A stretch of DNA of 14,368 nt, taken from positions 1 through 14,368 of the forward strand of contig CAUDNR010000885.1 of the NCBI GenBank assembly GCA_958430865.1. The letters run 5' to 3'. Shown here piece after piece: positions 1-8,353 of the stretch (positions are counted from its first letter, which is position 1; each line of letters opens with the position of its first letter). The position numbers were made by a program, and so were the translations under genes. The notes beneath the pieces were generated by a model. The model was given only the letters and a program-made list of their open reading frames with translations. It was not told where the DNA came from and made no database searches. This DNA comes from Entrophospora sp. SA101 (taxonomy: Eukaryota > Glomeromycota > Glomeromycetes > Entrophosporales > Entrophosporaceae).

Positions 1-741
1 ATATACAAAAAGAAGCAATCGATTTTTTAAATTATGGATTGTATAAAAAAAAAAGCACAATTAAAGATTTGGAAGAAGAAAATAAAGAACTAAAAAGTCA
101 AATCAAGAAGTTTGGAAAAGAAAAAGAAAAATTGATTAAAAAAACACAATCGTTGGGTGCCAGTAAACAACATTTTAAAACAAAATCTGAAAAAAGAGTT
201 TCTACAATTAGGTCTCTTGTTCGCAAATCTGGAAATTTTTCTGAAAATGAATTTAAAAATCAAGTTAAATCTCTCTTTAAAATAAATAAGAATGAATATT
301 CGCCACAAATAGTTTGGCTTGCAACAAGAATTACCCAGGTTGGACAAGTATCAATGCATTCAACTGTAGAATGTCTATGATTAGTATATCAATTCTTAAT
401 CGGAGAAAAACCAAAAAAATGGTTATCACATTCAACATTAAGTACTTGGCATCAAGAAGTAGCCAATTTAGAAGTTCATTCAACCATTACACAACTTTCT
501 GAAGTAAATAGTTATGGTATAATGGTTGATGAATCCACATGTGGTGAAAATAAATATTTGGTGATTGTTTTTGCATTTTGGAGCTATGTAGAAAACTTTC
601 CTCTAGCAAAAGTTATTGAATTAAAGGTAATTTCAAAGCATGATAGTGTGACAATTGCAACAAATGTCCTTAATTTGATTGAAGAGAAGAAGCTTGATCC
701 AAAGGCATGTTCAGTGTGGATTACTGATAATACAGCTTACA
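1..741 (+). pseudogene. Truncated transposase fragment (copy 1)
   Basis: This is a second copy of the transposase encoded at 8668-9404, entering the window already open and ending abruptly at about 741. It contains the basic coiled-coil segment (DLEEENKELK), the first acidic motif (VDEST) and the second (ITDN), but the C-terminal half is missing. It is interrupted by a TGA at 378-380, where copy 2 reads CAA. It keeps the 4 bases (CTCT after position 270) that copy 2 has lost, so here the frame runs through that point. The two copies differ by only about ten substitutions and one 4-bp indel over 740 bp, so they separated fairly recently. The right edge runs after 12 unrelated bases into a left terminal repeat of the same family, which implies nested insertion or rearrangement. 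The first bases correspond to the end of the upstream ORF of copy 2. Confidence 0.85.
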
Positions 742-751
742 ATGATGGTTC

Positions 752-1133
752 ATTGGGGTGGTCGATATACTATGTAAATCAAAACTATATGTGGTACCAT
801 ATAAAAATTAATATATAGAGATTTTTTTGCAGATCCTATTAAATTGACGAATTTCATATAAAGAAATAAGCAAAATTCAAATCCTAGCTCCTTCGTAACT
901 ACCAAATAAACCTATATTAAAATTTTGTATGTGAGTGCCAAATAATATTTATAAAAAAAGTATGTGGCGATATTTTTATTTTTTTTGTTTACAAATAATT
1001 TTTATTAATCACAGAATTTATAAAAAGTGTAAAAAAAATTTTAAACTAAAATGAAAAAAAATAATTATAAAACTTTGAAGATCGGCCAAAATAGAGTAAA
1101 AGTGTAAGTTTCAAGCTTTCGTTCGATACTTTC
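752..1133 (+). repeat. Solo left terminal repeat of the transposon
   Basis: This stretch matches the left end of the element at 7786-8168 almost base for base: about 380 bp with two substitutions and two one-base differences in A runs. It starts ATTGGGGTGGTCG, as the other left end does, and homology stops right after GTTCGATACT at 1133. Orientation places the element interior to the right. No matching right end (CCGACCACCCCAA) occurs between here and the next element, so it is a truncated or solo end. The nine bases before TGGGG are ATGGTTCAT, similar to the ATGGCACAT flanking the intact element. Confidence 0.9.
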
Positions 1134-1140
1134 ATTTTGT

Positions 1141-1869
1141 ATTTCATTATAAGCGATATGATCTGCTTGCTTGTGTCCTGTTCCCCCATTCTATAACCTC
1201 GCCACTTGGGTTATATCCAGTCATGAAAGCTTTGACCTCACTCTAGATCAAGAGAAATAATGCCAGCACCTCTATTTTCTCCAACCACCGAAAATTTAGA
1301 ACCTTGGTTATCAGCCTTAATTTCAAGATTTGATTAATACCTCTGAGAAATGAAAATGAAAATTCGCCTTTATTTTTTCCCAACCTGTCGATCTAATGAC
1401 AATTAAATTTGAATTTCTCTCTAATGCTAGCAGGGATATCAAGGATTCATCTAAAATGGATCAAATTTTCATTTTTTTATAGTGCTAAACATCGGTCTGT
1501 TGTATGCCCGGCGAGCAGTTCCAATCTATTTTAATCCTCCGAATTAAGGTGAAGTCTTATTTTTCTCGGCTGGAAGTTTTTAAAAGAAGTCGTCGAAGCT
1601 TGCATCTTCACTTCAGAGAGAGAACATGTATCCGAAGATAAAACCACATCTGCTCTAGAACTCTTTCATATACCATTTGAATTAACGGTAACTCGTTGAC
1701 TTGGGCGCAGTGATTTACTAGTGGTTTTTAAAGACATCAGTTTGCAAGTTCTCATCATCACTGAGGAATATTGCATATAAGCTTTAAAATCCTTTTTAAT
1801 TAAAGATAAATGAATTATTTTTTTTATATACAAGAAAAAAATAAAAGTCGAAAATCGAAAATAAGACAA
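1141..1869 (-). pseudogene. Decayed Fanzor/TnpB-like RNA-guided nuclease
   Basis: Fanzors are eukaryotic relatives of TnpB, RuvC-type DNA nucleases directed by an omega RNA and often carried by transposons. Reading the minus strand across several frames gives family-like blocks in the right order: a basic strand start KIRLHLNSED (about 1560-1530), GTARRAYN (1522-1499), DIPASIREKFK (1440-1408), LEIKADNQGSKF (1327-1292), IISLD (1261-1247, the candidate RuvC-I aspartate) and FMTGYNPSGEVIEWGN (about 1227-1180). GTARRAYN is preceded by TAG (1528-1526) where the family has tryptophan. The blocks lie in different frames with several stops, and a small insertion follows IISLD. RuvC-II, the zinc-finger region and RuvC-III are absent, because the sequence ends at the solo terminal repeat. 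The 5' limit is uncertain: 1869 is only the start of the open stretch. Family assignment rests on motif memory, with no search run. Confidence 0.75.
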
Positions 1870-2419
1870 CTACTACAACCACCGCTACTTAGCAAAGACT
1901 ACAAAATAATAATAATTTATTTACAAAAATTTTGCTGCTTAGGTAATATTTATGTCTTTTTCTTTTTACGTGAAAATTTTAATTGAATGTATACAGGCAG
2001 TCGAACTCGTTAAACCGAAGCCAATGTTTCACAAAAAATCGGTTTAATAAATCGGCCGGCCGGCTTACAGAGATAATCTTTAATATATAAGCAGATAATT
2101 AAAAACATCGATTTATCGCGTATATTTGTTTTATCAAAGCATCGTCTTAACGAGTTCTGGCCGTACATCAGAGCAGTTTAATTAATAACGTTGACTCGTA
2201 TGTAAAATTCGGGGTCTTTTTTTATTTCTAATAAGAAACAATAAATAAATTTCTATATGTCGCTGATTTTTTTTTATGGAAAGGTGTGTGTGATTGATAA
2301 TAATTAATGTATGAGACTCCGAAATGTTCATAATAAAAAACTGTCATGATTTTTTAAAAAAAATAAATATTAAATAAATGTTTTCTATATAAAAGTTTTT
2401 AAATAAACAAAATGTTTTG
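1870..2419. other. Intergenic, 3' side of the kinase gene
   Basis: This 550-bp AT-rich stretch lies between the start of the decayed Fanzor and the 3' end of the kinase. I see no credible coding frame. Its only notable structure is the inverted repeat and GC-rich palindrome at 2011-2064. It probably holds the kinase 3' UTR at its right edge. Confidence 0.5.
2011..2064. repeat. Inverted repeat plus GC-rich palindrome
   Basis: TAAACCGA (2011-2018) is exactly repeated in inverse as TCGGTTTA (2039-2046). A few bases on, GCCGGCCGGC (2055-2064) is a perfect 10-bp palindrome in otherwise AT-rich, CpG-poor DNA. Role unknown: possibly a protein-binding site or a remnant transposon end. Confidence 0.5.
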
Positions 2420-3844
2420 TTAGTTATTAATGTCGTTGTTGTCGTTGCTGTTATCATTGTAAAAAGAATGTTCTTGATCAGACTCTTTAAGATCATTTAA
2501 ATTACGAGGAGTTGGTAAATTTTCAAAATCCAATAGATGGCTTTTATAAATTGCTTGTGGATGTGGTGTGGTGAATGGTTTTAAATTTGAATCATCTGAT
2601 TTTAATAATTGAAGCCTTACTTTTTCAGCAACAAAAAATTGATTTGATACAATGTGCTTTTGAGAAACACCCATATGCCATCCCCAAGACATTAATATTT
2701 TTTCTATCTCTCTGATGTTAGGGCGTAACTTTGAATCAGCATCCCAACACTTATTCATAAGCTCAATATAACACTGCGGGATTTCCAGGATTATCGGTGG
2801 ACGTAGGCCGTCACAAATTTCTCGAGCAAGCTGTTCATCATGAATACGGTCGAAGAATGGTTTTTGAGAAGAGGCTACTTCCCACATCACTATACCAAAG
2901 CTATAGACATCAGAAGCTTCAGTGTAATCTTCGCCACAAAGAATTTCGGGAGCAACATAAGGTAGTATGCCATAAGCATAATTTTCGTCTATATTTGGGT
3001 TATCTGCAGGATAATATTGACCTAAATCTGATATAAAAGTTAAACTTTGTGAGCCGTTAAAATGTCTCAAAATATTACCACTATGAAAATTTTTATGAAG
3101 CAAATTTGCATTATGAATTTCCATAAGACCATGTGCAATGTTGTAAACGATGCCCAATTTTTTTTCCCAAGAAATATCTTTATAGTTCATTCTCAGGTAA
3201 TGCCTAAGATCTCCATCCACCAATTCTGTTATCATGAAATAATCTTTTGAAATGGGATCCCTAGTAAAGCCATAACAACGTAAAACATAGTCACTTTGTA
3301 ACCTGTTTCTTTGAAGCTTTCAAATCGAATTATCGAATTAGATGAATAATATTCTTAGTAATTATATATATATCACATGACAAAAGAAATGGTTCAAAGA
3401 TGTGTAACATACCTCTTTCCAAAATTCAGGATCAGCATTACGAGAATTTTGTAAACGTTTTAGAGCAATCGGTTTTTCACCTTCTCGAACCCAATTTTCA
3501 GCACCATCATCCCAAAATAACTTAGGACCAAGATCCCAAATAGCACTACAAACAATTCCGAAGCCGCCCTTATACATTTCCCTGACGTCATCGAACTTAT
3601 CATAAGGTATCCATTCCAAGAAACTCGAAGAATTTGTTATATTTAATTGAGTGTATCTAATGTAATTGTCCAATTCAAGATTCCCACTTGTCCAGTTTGC
3701 AAAATCTGATTTAAATCTTTTAATTACACATGGTTTACACCATCTTCGATGAGCGTATGGTTGTTTACAGTTTAGACAAGATTTCGGTGTAAATGAAGGC
3801 AATTCACGAAATGATGTAGCTTTTTTACTAGAAACACACCCCAT
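2420..3844 (-). CDS. TKL-type kinase-like protein, probable pseudokinase
   Basis: Two exons, 3844-3413 and 3316-2420, joined by a 96-bp phase-0 intron (3412-3317; GTATGT donor, GAAAG acceptor), give 442 residues ending at TAA. The N-terminus MGCVSSKK fits an N-myristoylation plus palmitoylation signal. Next come a CxxC-x9-CxxC segment (Cys 23, 26, 36, 39) and NWTSGN (50-55), typical of the expanded kinases of arbuscular mycorrhizal fungi. The kinase domain runs from about 80 to 350: a glycine loop with its first glycine replaced by Tyr (YKGGFG, 91-96), IALK lysine 129, FWKE glutamate 144, HKN (218-220) in place of HRD, DLG (241-243) for DFG, APE (266-268) and SDVYSFG. The catalytic-loop aspartate is Asn, so phosphotransfer is likely impaired. 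The tail is rich in Asn and Asp. The first in-frame ATG is 3844; reading further upstream would need a TTG start and would run through an intron. Confidence 0.88.
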
Positions 3845-3858
3845 TTGTTTATTGTTAC

Positions 3859-3924
3859 CTAATAAAAAACTAAGTAAATGAATGAATTGATTTGCCAATT
3901 CAAAAACATCAACATTTGACTTAC
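3859..3924 (-). other. Probable 5'UTR intron of the kinase gene
   Basis: On the minus strand CTG|GTAAGT (donor G at 3924) is followed 66 bp later by TTTTTTATTAG (acceptor G at 3859), leaving 14 nt before the MGC start codon. The upstream exon has no ATG, so the intron would lie wholly in the 5' UTR. The consensus donor and pyrimidine-rich acceptor support it; no transcript evidence is available. Confidence 0.6.
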
Positions 3925-4232
3925 CAGTTCAAAATTAATTTGGCTACTATATATTTATCAATCAAGTAGAAAATTTGTTAAATTCAAGAAAAAAATCATT
4001 GGCAAAGGTATTTATAGTATCAAAATTAATTAATTAAATTAAAACAGATTGATAATAATTAATTAAAAAAAAAGAAAGTAATGTTTTTCAATATTTAAAT
4101 AAAAAAAAACGAAATGGTAAATTTATTTAAAAAAAAATTTTCATTGTTTGCATTGACCAATTGCATGTGCACATTTTAAACAAAATTATGACAATCAATC
4201 ATAAAAAAATTGATAATATCATACTATCTAAT
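3925..4232. other. Intergenic, AT-rich, upstream of kinase
   Basis: About 300 bp of low-complexity AT-rich DNA with A and T runs. It should hold the kinase promoter and 5' leader. I could not identify a convincing TATA box or other motif at a sensible distance, and no coding frame was seen. Confidence 0.4.
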
Positions 4233-4601
4233 CTATTTTTCATCTTCTACTTTCAACACCCCATTTATAAATATTGAAGGCAGACGCATATAAAGTCTAT
4301 TATTGTTTTCATAATCACAAAAGATATCCTTCTGGATTAAATCAACAAAATGTTCATTGAACTAACTCGGTTAGATGGTCCTGAAAAACCATTATACATT
4401 GGATGATCAATACTTTTGCCGATAAAAAAAAATCATCTTAAAGAAAAGCCATCCTTTCATAAATGTACATGAAGTGGCGTTAATAAAGGTATTAGTATCA
4501 GTATCTTTTTATTGACCAGGGTAATATTCTATTCCGGGGCCTTCGCTCATTGGACCTTTTATAATTTTGGGGGAAAAGATAAATTCGTCGGCATAAACTT
4601 T
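4233..4601 (-). pseudogene. Decayed ORF of unknown family
   Basis: The minus strand reads as protein-like sequence over about 120 codons in three successive frames. Frame one (4601 to about 4425) contains DEFIFSP, MSEGPGIEYYPG, a TAA at 4511-4509, and CTFMKGWLFF. Frame two (to about 4362) has SIDHPMYNGFSGPSN, after a shift at an A9 run (plus strand, about 4422-4430). Frame three (4364-4233) has FVDLIQKDIFCDYENN and RLYMRLPSIF, ending at TAG. CpG is more frequent here than in surrounding spacer, as expected of former coding DNA. An alternative is a short multi-exon gene, since some AG/GT pairs are present, but the internal stop and the homopolymer-linked shift favour decay. It overlaps the region where the Sfi1-like promoter should be. 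I do not recognise the family. Confidence 0.4.
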
Positions 4602-4618
4602 TCACAAAACCCAAAGTA

Positions 4619-7477
4619 ATGCAACAACCATTATTTAAAAGTGCCTTCAATAAAAGTAAAGTTATTCCATTTGAAAAACAAACAGAAAATCAAAATCTAT
4701 TTAAAAGTATATCGGTTTTTAAACAATTAACAAATCCAAACAATGAACCACAACCAATATGGAATAATTTTACAGCTCAAGGTATTGGAATTTATAGTTT
4801 ATTATTTTATAAATGAAGATTTAATAAGCATCTATAATTATTGTTATCATTATGGAATTTAATTTAATAGATTTGGAAATTCTTTCCAGCATTGTAACTT
4901 TTGCTACATTTATCAGTTGCTCTTCGAAAATCACGACTACATCTTACATAAACATTTTTCGAGCTCATGATATTGTACTTAGAAAACGTAATATTAATCC
5001 AAAGTCTAATAAGCTATATTATCAATCCTTATTAAAATTATCAATGGAACCAGGCGAATCTTGGTTTCAAAAATTCGAGAATATAGTCAAAGTAAAGAGA
5101 CAATACACACTTTCAAAATCAAAATTTTTTAATTATGTTATTATTATTTTTTTATTATTATGTTAAGTTTTAGAATGTTTTAACTTACATAAAACTATTT
5201 ATTTCAAGAATCTTGGTTACATGACTGATAGCAATATATACAAATGGATTTTAAGTGTTACAAGTAGTCAAAGTAGTAATTATAATAACAATAATAACGA
5301 CAGTAAAAATAAGAATGGTAATGACGTCGATGGAGAATCTAATCATCACATTCCACTTAATGATGATAATTCCAAGAAGATTGAATTGAGCACTGTTGAA
5401 AATAAAGAAAAGGTGCTTGATTTAATTTAATTTAATTCAAATTTATTATTTATTTGTTTATTTTATTTATTGTTTGTTTGTTTAAGAGCTTTAATTCAAT
5501 TACACAAGCTGATTTGCAATCAAGAAATACTTATTATAATGATTGTGATGATGATGATAAGTTATTGAAAACAAATACAAGTGATATTGAATTCGGGTTA
5601 AAGTCAAAAGTAATATTTCTCCATATTTATGAAAATTGAAACAATTAACAGTTAGAATCGTCAGTAACTTTTATGAATAATAAAATTTAGAATGAATCTC
5701 TAACAACTTCAACAGACCAACTTGATGTAATATTAAATGATTCAATGAGTTATCAATCAAATAATTTGGATGATGATTGTATAGACTTCAAACAATCTGA
5801 TAAAATTATTTTATCAAAATTTTCTCCAAAAGAAAAGGTCAAATTAAAAAATATTTTAAGAAACTGGAAAAGGTAACAACAACGATAGCAACAGAAAAAT
5901 ATTCCTGCAATTATCATTATTATCAAATCTAAAAGTTATTTATAATACAACCTCTAATCTATACATAGTTATACAATACAAGTTCGTCAAAATCGTACAA
6001 AAGTAGTTCAACAGTTAAGATTATCCATAAATTTTTATCAAAAAAATCTTTTAAAAAAATTTTTTAAAAAATTTCATAAGTCATGTAAAAGTGTACAGGT
6101 AATTTATTATAATATAATTCTAATAATATTTGAAATCACAAGTCAACTAATAATAGTCAAATATATTTATATAATTCTATAGTCAAAAAGAATTTTACTA
6201 AAAAAAGAATCAGATGCATTCTATATTAGCAATTTTTTTAACAAATGGTCAGATAGAAATCAAAAAGGTATTTATTATATAATAAATATAATAATAATAA
6301 AAATAATAATACTAAAGTTTTTATTGTTCACTAAATCTACATAAAATGAATAAATTTTAAATAGTTTCCAAACATAAAAGTCAAGCAATAATTTTTGACA
6401 ATGAAAAACATTTAAAACAATATTTTATCAGTTGGAATTCAAAGTTAGCATTATTTCATTTAAATATTTATCTATTCATTTTATTGCTAATTAATTAATT
6501 TTTATTATTATTGATATTACTACCACTATCATTCTTTAGAACCAAGATAATCAAGAGACAAGTCAGACTTGCTAAAAAGTATCATTTTAATTGCAGTAAA
6601 GAATTCTTACTTGATGTTATGAATAATTGGCATTCAATTGCTGTAAATAAATCAACAAAAAATGCATTATTAACTAAATCATATAAAATATGGAGAACAA
6701 AATTCATATATTCATTATTAACAAAAGATAATCAACAAATTATGTTGGACAAATATTTTGAAATGTGGAAAATATCCTTTTATTTATTTATTTATTTTAT
6801 TAATTTATATGACATATTCATATATATTACTTTTTATGATCTTTTAACTTATTTTAACACGATAAATATTATATTAGTCTCAATTCAGTACCTAAAAGGT
6901 ATGCTTATTTTGATGATGATATTAATAAGACATTAACACAGAAAGCTTTTGAAAAATGGAAGGAAAGATATAAAAATTATATTTTATTAAGTGAAGTTGC
7001 TGATGTGAGTAATATATCATATTTATTTATTATAATTATTAAATGATCAAATAATAATATTATTATTATTAGGATGAATTTAATCTAAAGCTGATTAAGG
7101 TCAAATTTCTTCAATGGAGAGAGGCTTTGCAAAGAAGAAAAATAATGTCAAAAACTGCAAGTGTACCTTTACTAAATCGTTGTCTTCTTGAATGGTATAG
7201 TAGGTAAATAATAAATAACATAAAAGATTGCTTTTTTTATCATTTTTATCATGTTGATGTAGTAAATATTAAATCATTTTACATCATTAGAACCATTCAA
7301 AAATATAAACAAAAAGAACATGAACGAAAACTTGCACTAGAAGTTTTAAGAGGTAATTATAATAGTCATCATATTAAAAAATCTATGTTTATATCATTAA
7401 AACTATAATAATTTTTAGAATGGAAGAAAATAGCAGGAAAAAATTATGATGCAATGATCCCTTGTCAAGATATTTGA
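4619..7477 (+). CDS. SFI1: Sfi1-like centrin-binding repeat protein, 13 exons
   Basis: Sfi1 is an extended helical protein of the spindle pole body/centrosome half-bridge whose W-centred repeats each bind one centrin (Cdc31). Exons I infer: 4619-4781, 4871-5091, 5209-5412, 5487-5609, 5691-5872, 5969-6098, 6183-6267, 6365-6443, 6540-6771, 6861-7004, 7073-7203, 7291-7352, 7419-7477. All phases agree and the product is 604 aa. Residues 55-128 form the N-terminal globular part (FRAHDIVLRKRNINP, YYQSLLKLS). A low-complexity Asn/Asp/Ser linker follows. Eleven repeats are centred on W296, F333, W363, W393, W426, W447, W472, W506, W536, W562 and W587, spaced 21-37 residues (e.g. FFNKWSDR, AFEKWKERY, KFLQWREAL). 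An in-frame TAA at 4580 precedes the start ATG. Eleven introns are GT-AG; the ninth appears to be AT-AC. The protein is shorter than yeast Sfi1. Intron 8 has a weak donor (GTTAGC). Confidence 0.82.
6772..6860 (+). other. Candidate U12-type AT-AC intron in the Sfi1-like gene
   Basis: The intron starts ATATCCTTT, the full minor-spliceosome 5' splice-site consensus, and ends CAC. TCTTTTAAC (6840-6848) resembles the U12 branch site TTCCTTRAY, and its branch A (6847) lies 13 nt before the intron end, inside the usual window. Removing it joins TGG-AAA to GAT-AAA in phase 0 and restores repeat spacing (W472 to W506, 34 residues). No GT occurs between 6768 and 6876, so a conventional intron would have to start upstream at 6765 and delete the repeat tryptophan. 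Confidence 0.78.
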
Positions 7478-7785
7478 TTTCTTCAAATAATCAGAGTGCC
7501 ATTTATTATGGGTGGGGCAGCAAGCCCATCTTTATTTTGTTTAAATCAATGCAAAAATGCATACAAAATACATGCAAGTGAGCTAACAAATTCATTTTTG
7601 CTAACAGCTGGAAAAATCTCCAATCTCAACCTGCAGGTATTCTGATTTAAGTAAATTATATTCTACAATGGTAACATAAAATGTTTTTATTAAAGATAAA
7701 TTTGTTTAAAATACATTTTATCATGTGATTCAATAAAATGTACAAACTTGCATGATCAACATAAATTTCTTACCATGCATGGCAC
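7478..7785 (+). other. 3' flank of the Sfi1-like gene
   Basis: This is a 308-bp interval between the Sfi1-like stop and the transposon. After the TGA at 7475-7477 the same frame stays open for 55 more codons, to TGA at 7643. That stretch is richer in G+C than the spacer around it and reads IMGGAASPSLFCLN. It could be 3' UTR, a former C-terminal extension, or chance. The remainder is AT-rich spacer. Confidence 0.35.
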
Positions 7786-7787
7786 AT
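7779..7787. repeat. Target site duplication, left copy
   Basis: ATGGCACAT here is repeated exactly at 11539-11547. Because the terminal repeat ends in matching bases, the boundary is ambiguous: 9 bp if the element starts TGGGG, 8 bp (TGGCACAT) with an end shifted by one base, or 7 bp (TGGCACA) if it starts TTGGGG. Confidence 0.8.
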
Positions 7788-8217
7788 TGGGGTGGTCGAT
7801 ATACTATGTAAATCAAAACTATATGTGGTACCATATAAAAATTAATATATAGAGATTTTTTTGCAGATCCTATTAAATTGACGAATTTCATATAAAGAAA
7901 TAAGCAAAATTCAAATCCTAGCTCCTTCGTAACTACCAAATAAACCTATATTAAAATTTTGTATGTGAGTGCCAAATAATATTTATAAAAAAAGTATGTG
8001 GCGATATTTTTATTTTTTTTGTTTACAAATAATTTTTATTAATCACAGAATTTATAAAAAGTGTAAAAAAAATTTTAAACTAAAATGAAAAAAAAATAAT
8101 TATAAAAACTTTGAAGATCGGCCAACATAGAGTAAAAGTGTAAGTTTCGAGCTTTCGTTCGATACTAGTTTTATACCTGTAGGCAAAAAATTGGTGGAGG
8201 AGATAAATTTTGAAAAT
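7786..8217 (+). repeat. Left terminal inverted repeat
   Basis: Its reverse complement matches 11128-11540 in blocks over the whole length: GGGGTGGTCG, TGGTACCATATAAAAATTAA, AGATTTTTTTGCAGATCCTA, CAAATAAAC, TTCGATACTA and ATTTTGAAAAT, with substitutions and small indels between blocks. The left repeat is almost identical to the solo copy at 752-1133 but clearly diverged from its own right partner. Confidence 0.85.
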
Positions 8218-8236
8218 TTAACATAGCACGAATTTT

Positions 8237-8264
8237 TTAAAATTACGGATTTCTTAAAATTACG
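8237..8264 (+). repeat. Short subterminal direct repeat
   Basis: TTAAAATTACG occurs at 8237-8247 and again at 8254-8264, a 17-bp period just inside the left terminal repeat. Subterminal repeats like this often bind transposase; that role is inference. Confidence 0.4.
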
Positions 8265-8353
8265 AATTTTGTTATCAATCTTAATTTTAAAGATTCGAAT
8301 AATTTTTTTTATCAATTTATCCCACTCTAATTTATTTTTGAATTATTTACAAG

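Noticed and set aside
90..347. Minus-strand ORF opposite the transposase fragment
   Set aside because: Phe-rich antisense of a Lys-rich coding frame; a shadow of the transposase.
2797..3250. Plus-strand ORFs opposite the kinase
   Set aside because: They lie antisense to a well-supported kinase domain.
3845..3898. Kinase start further upstream
   Set aside because: That frame opens with TTG, not ATG, and most of it lies in a GTAAGT...TTATTAG intron.
6765..6903. Conventional GT-AG intron (donor 6765, acceptor before 6900)
   Set aside because: Frame is kept, but the splice removes the repeat tryptophan and the following residues; the AT-AC solution keeps both.
6772..6936. Hydrophobic C-terminal extension of the exon-9 frame
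   Set aside because: It is translated intron: composition turns to Phe/Ile/Tyr exactly at the AT-AC donor, and the next repeats are in another frame.
7730..8315. Minus-strand ORFs in the left terminal repeat
   Set aside because: They lie in repeat sequence shared with the solo end and show no protein features.
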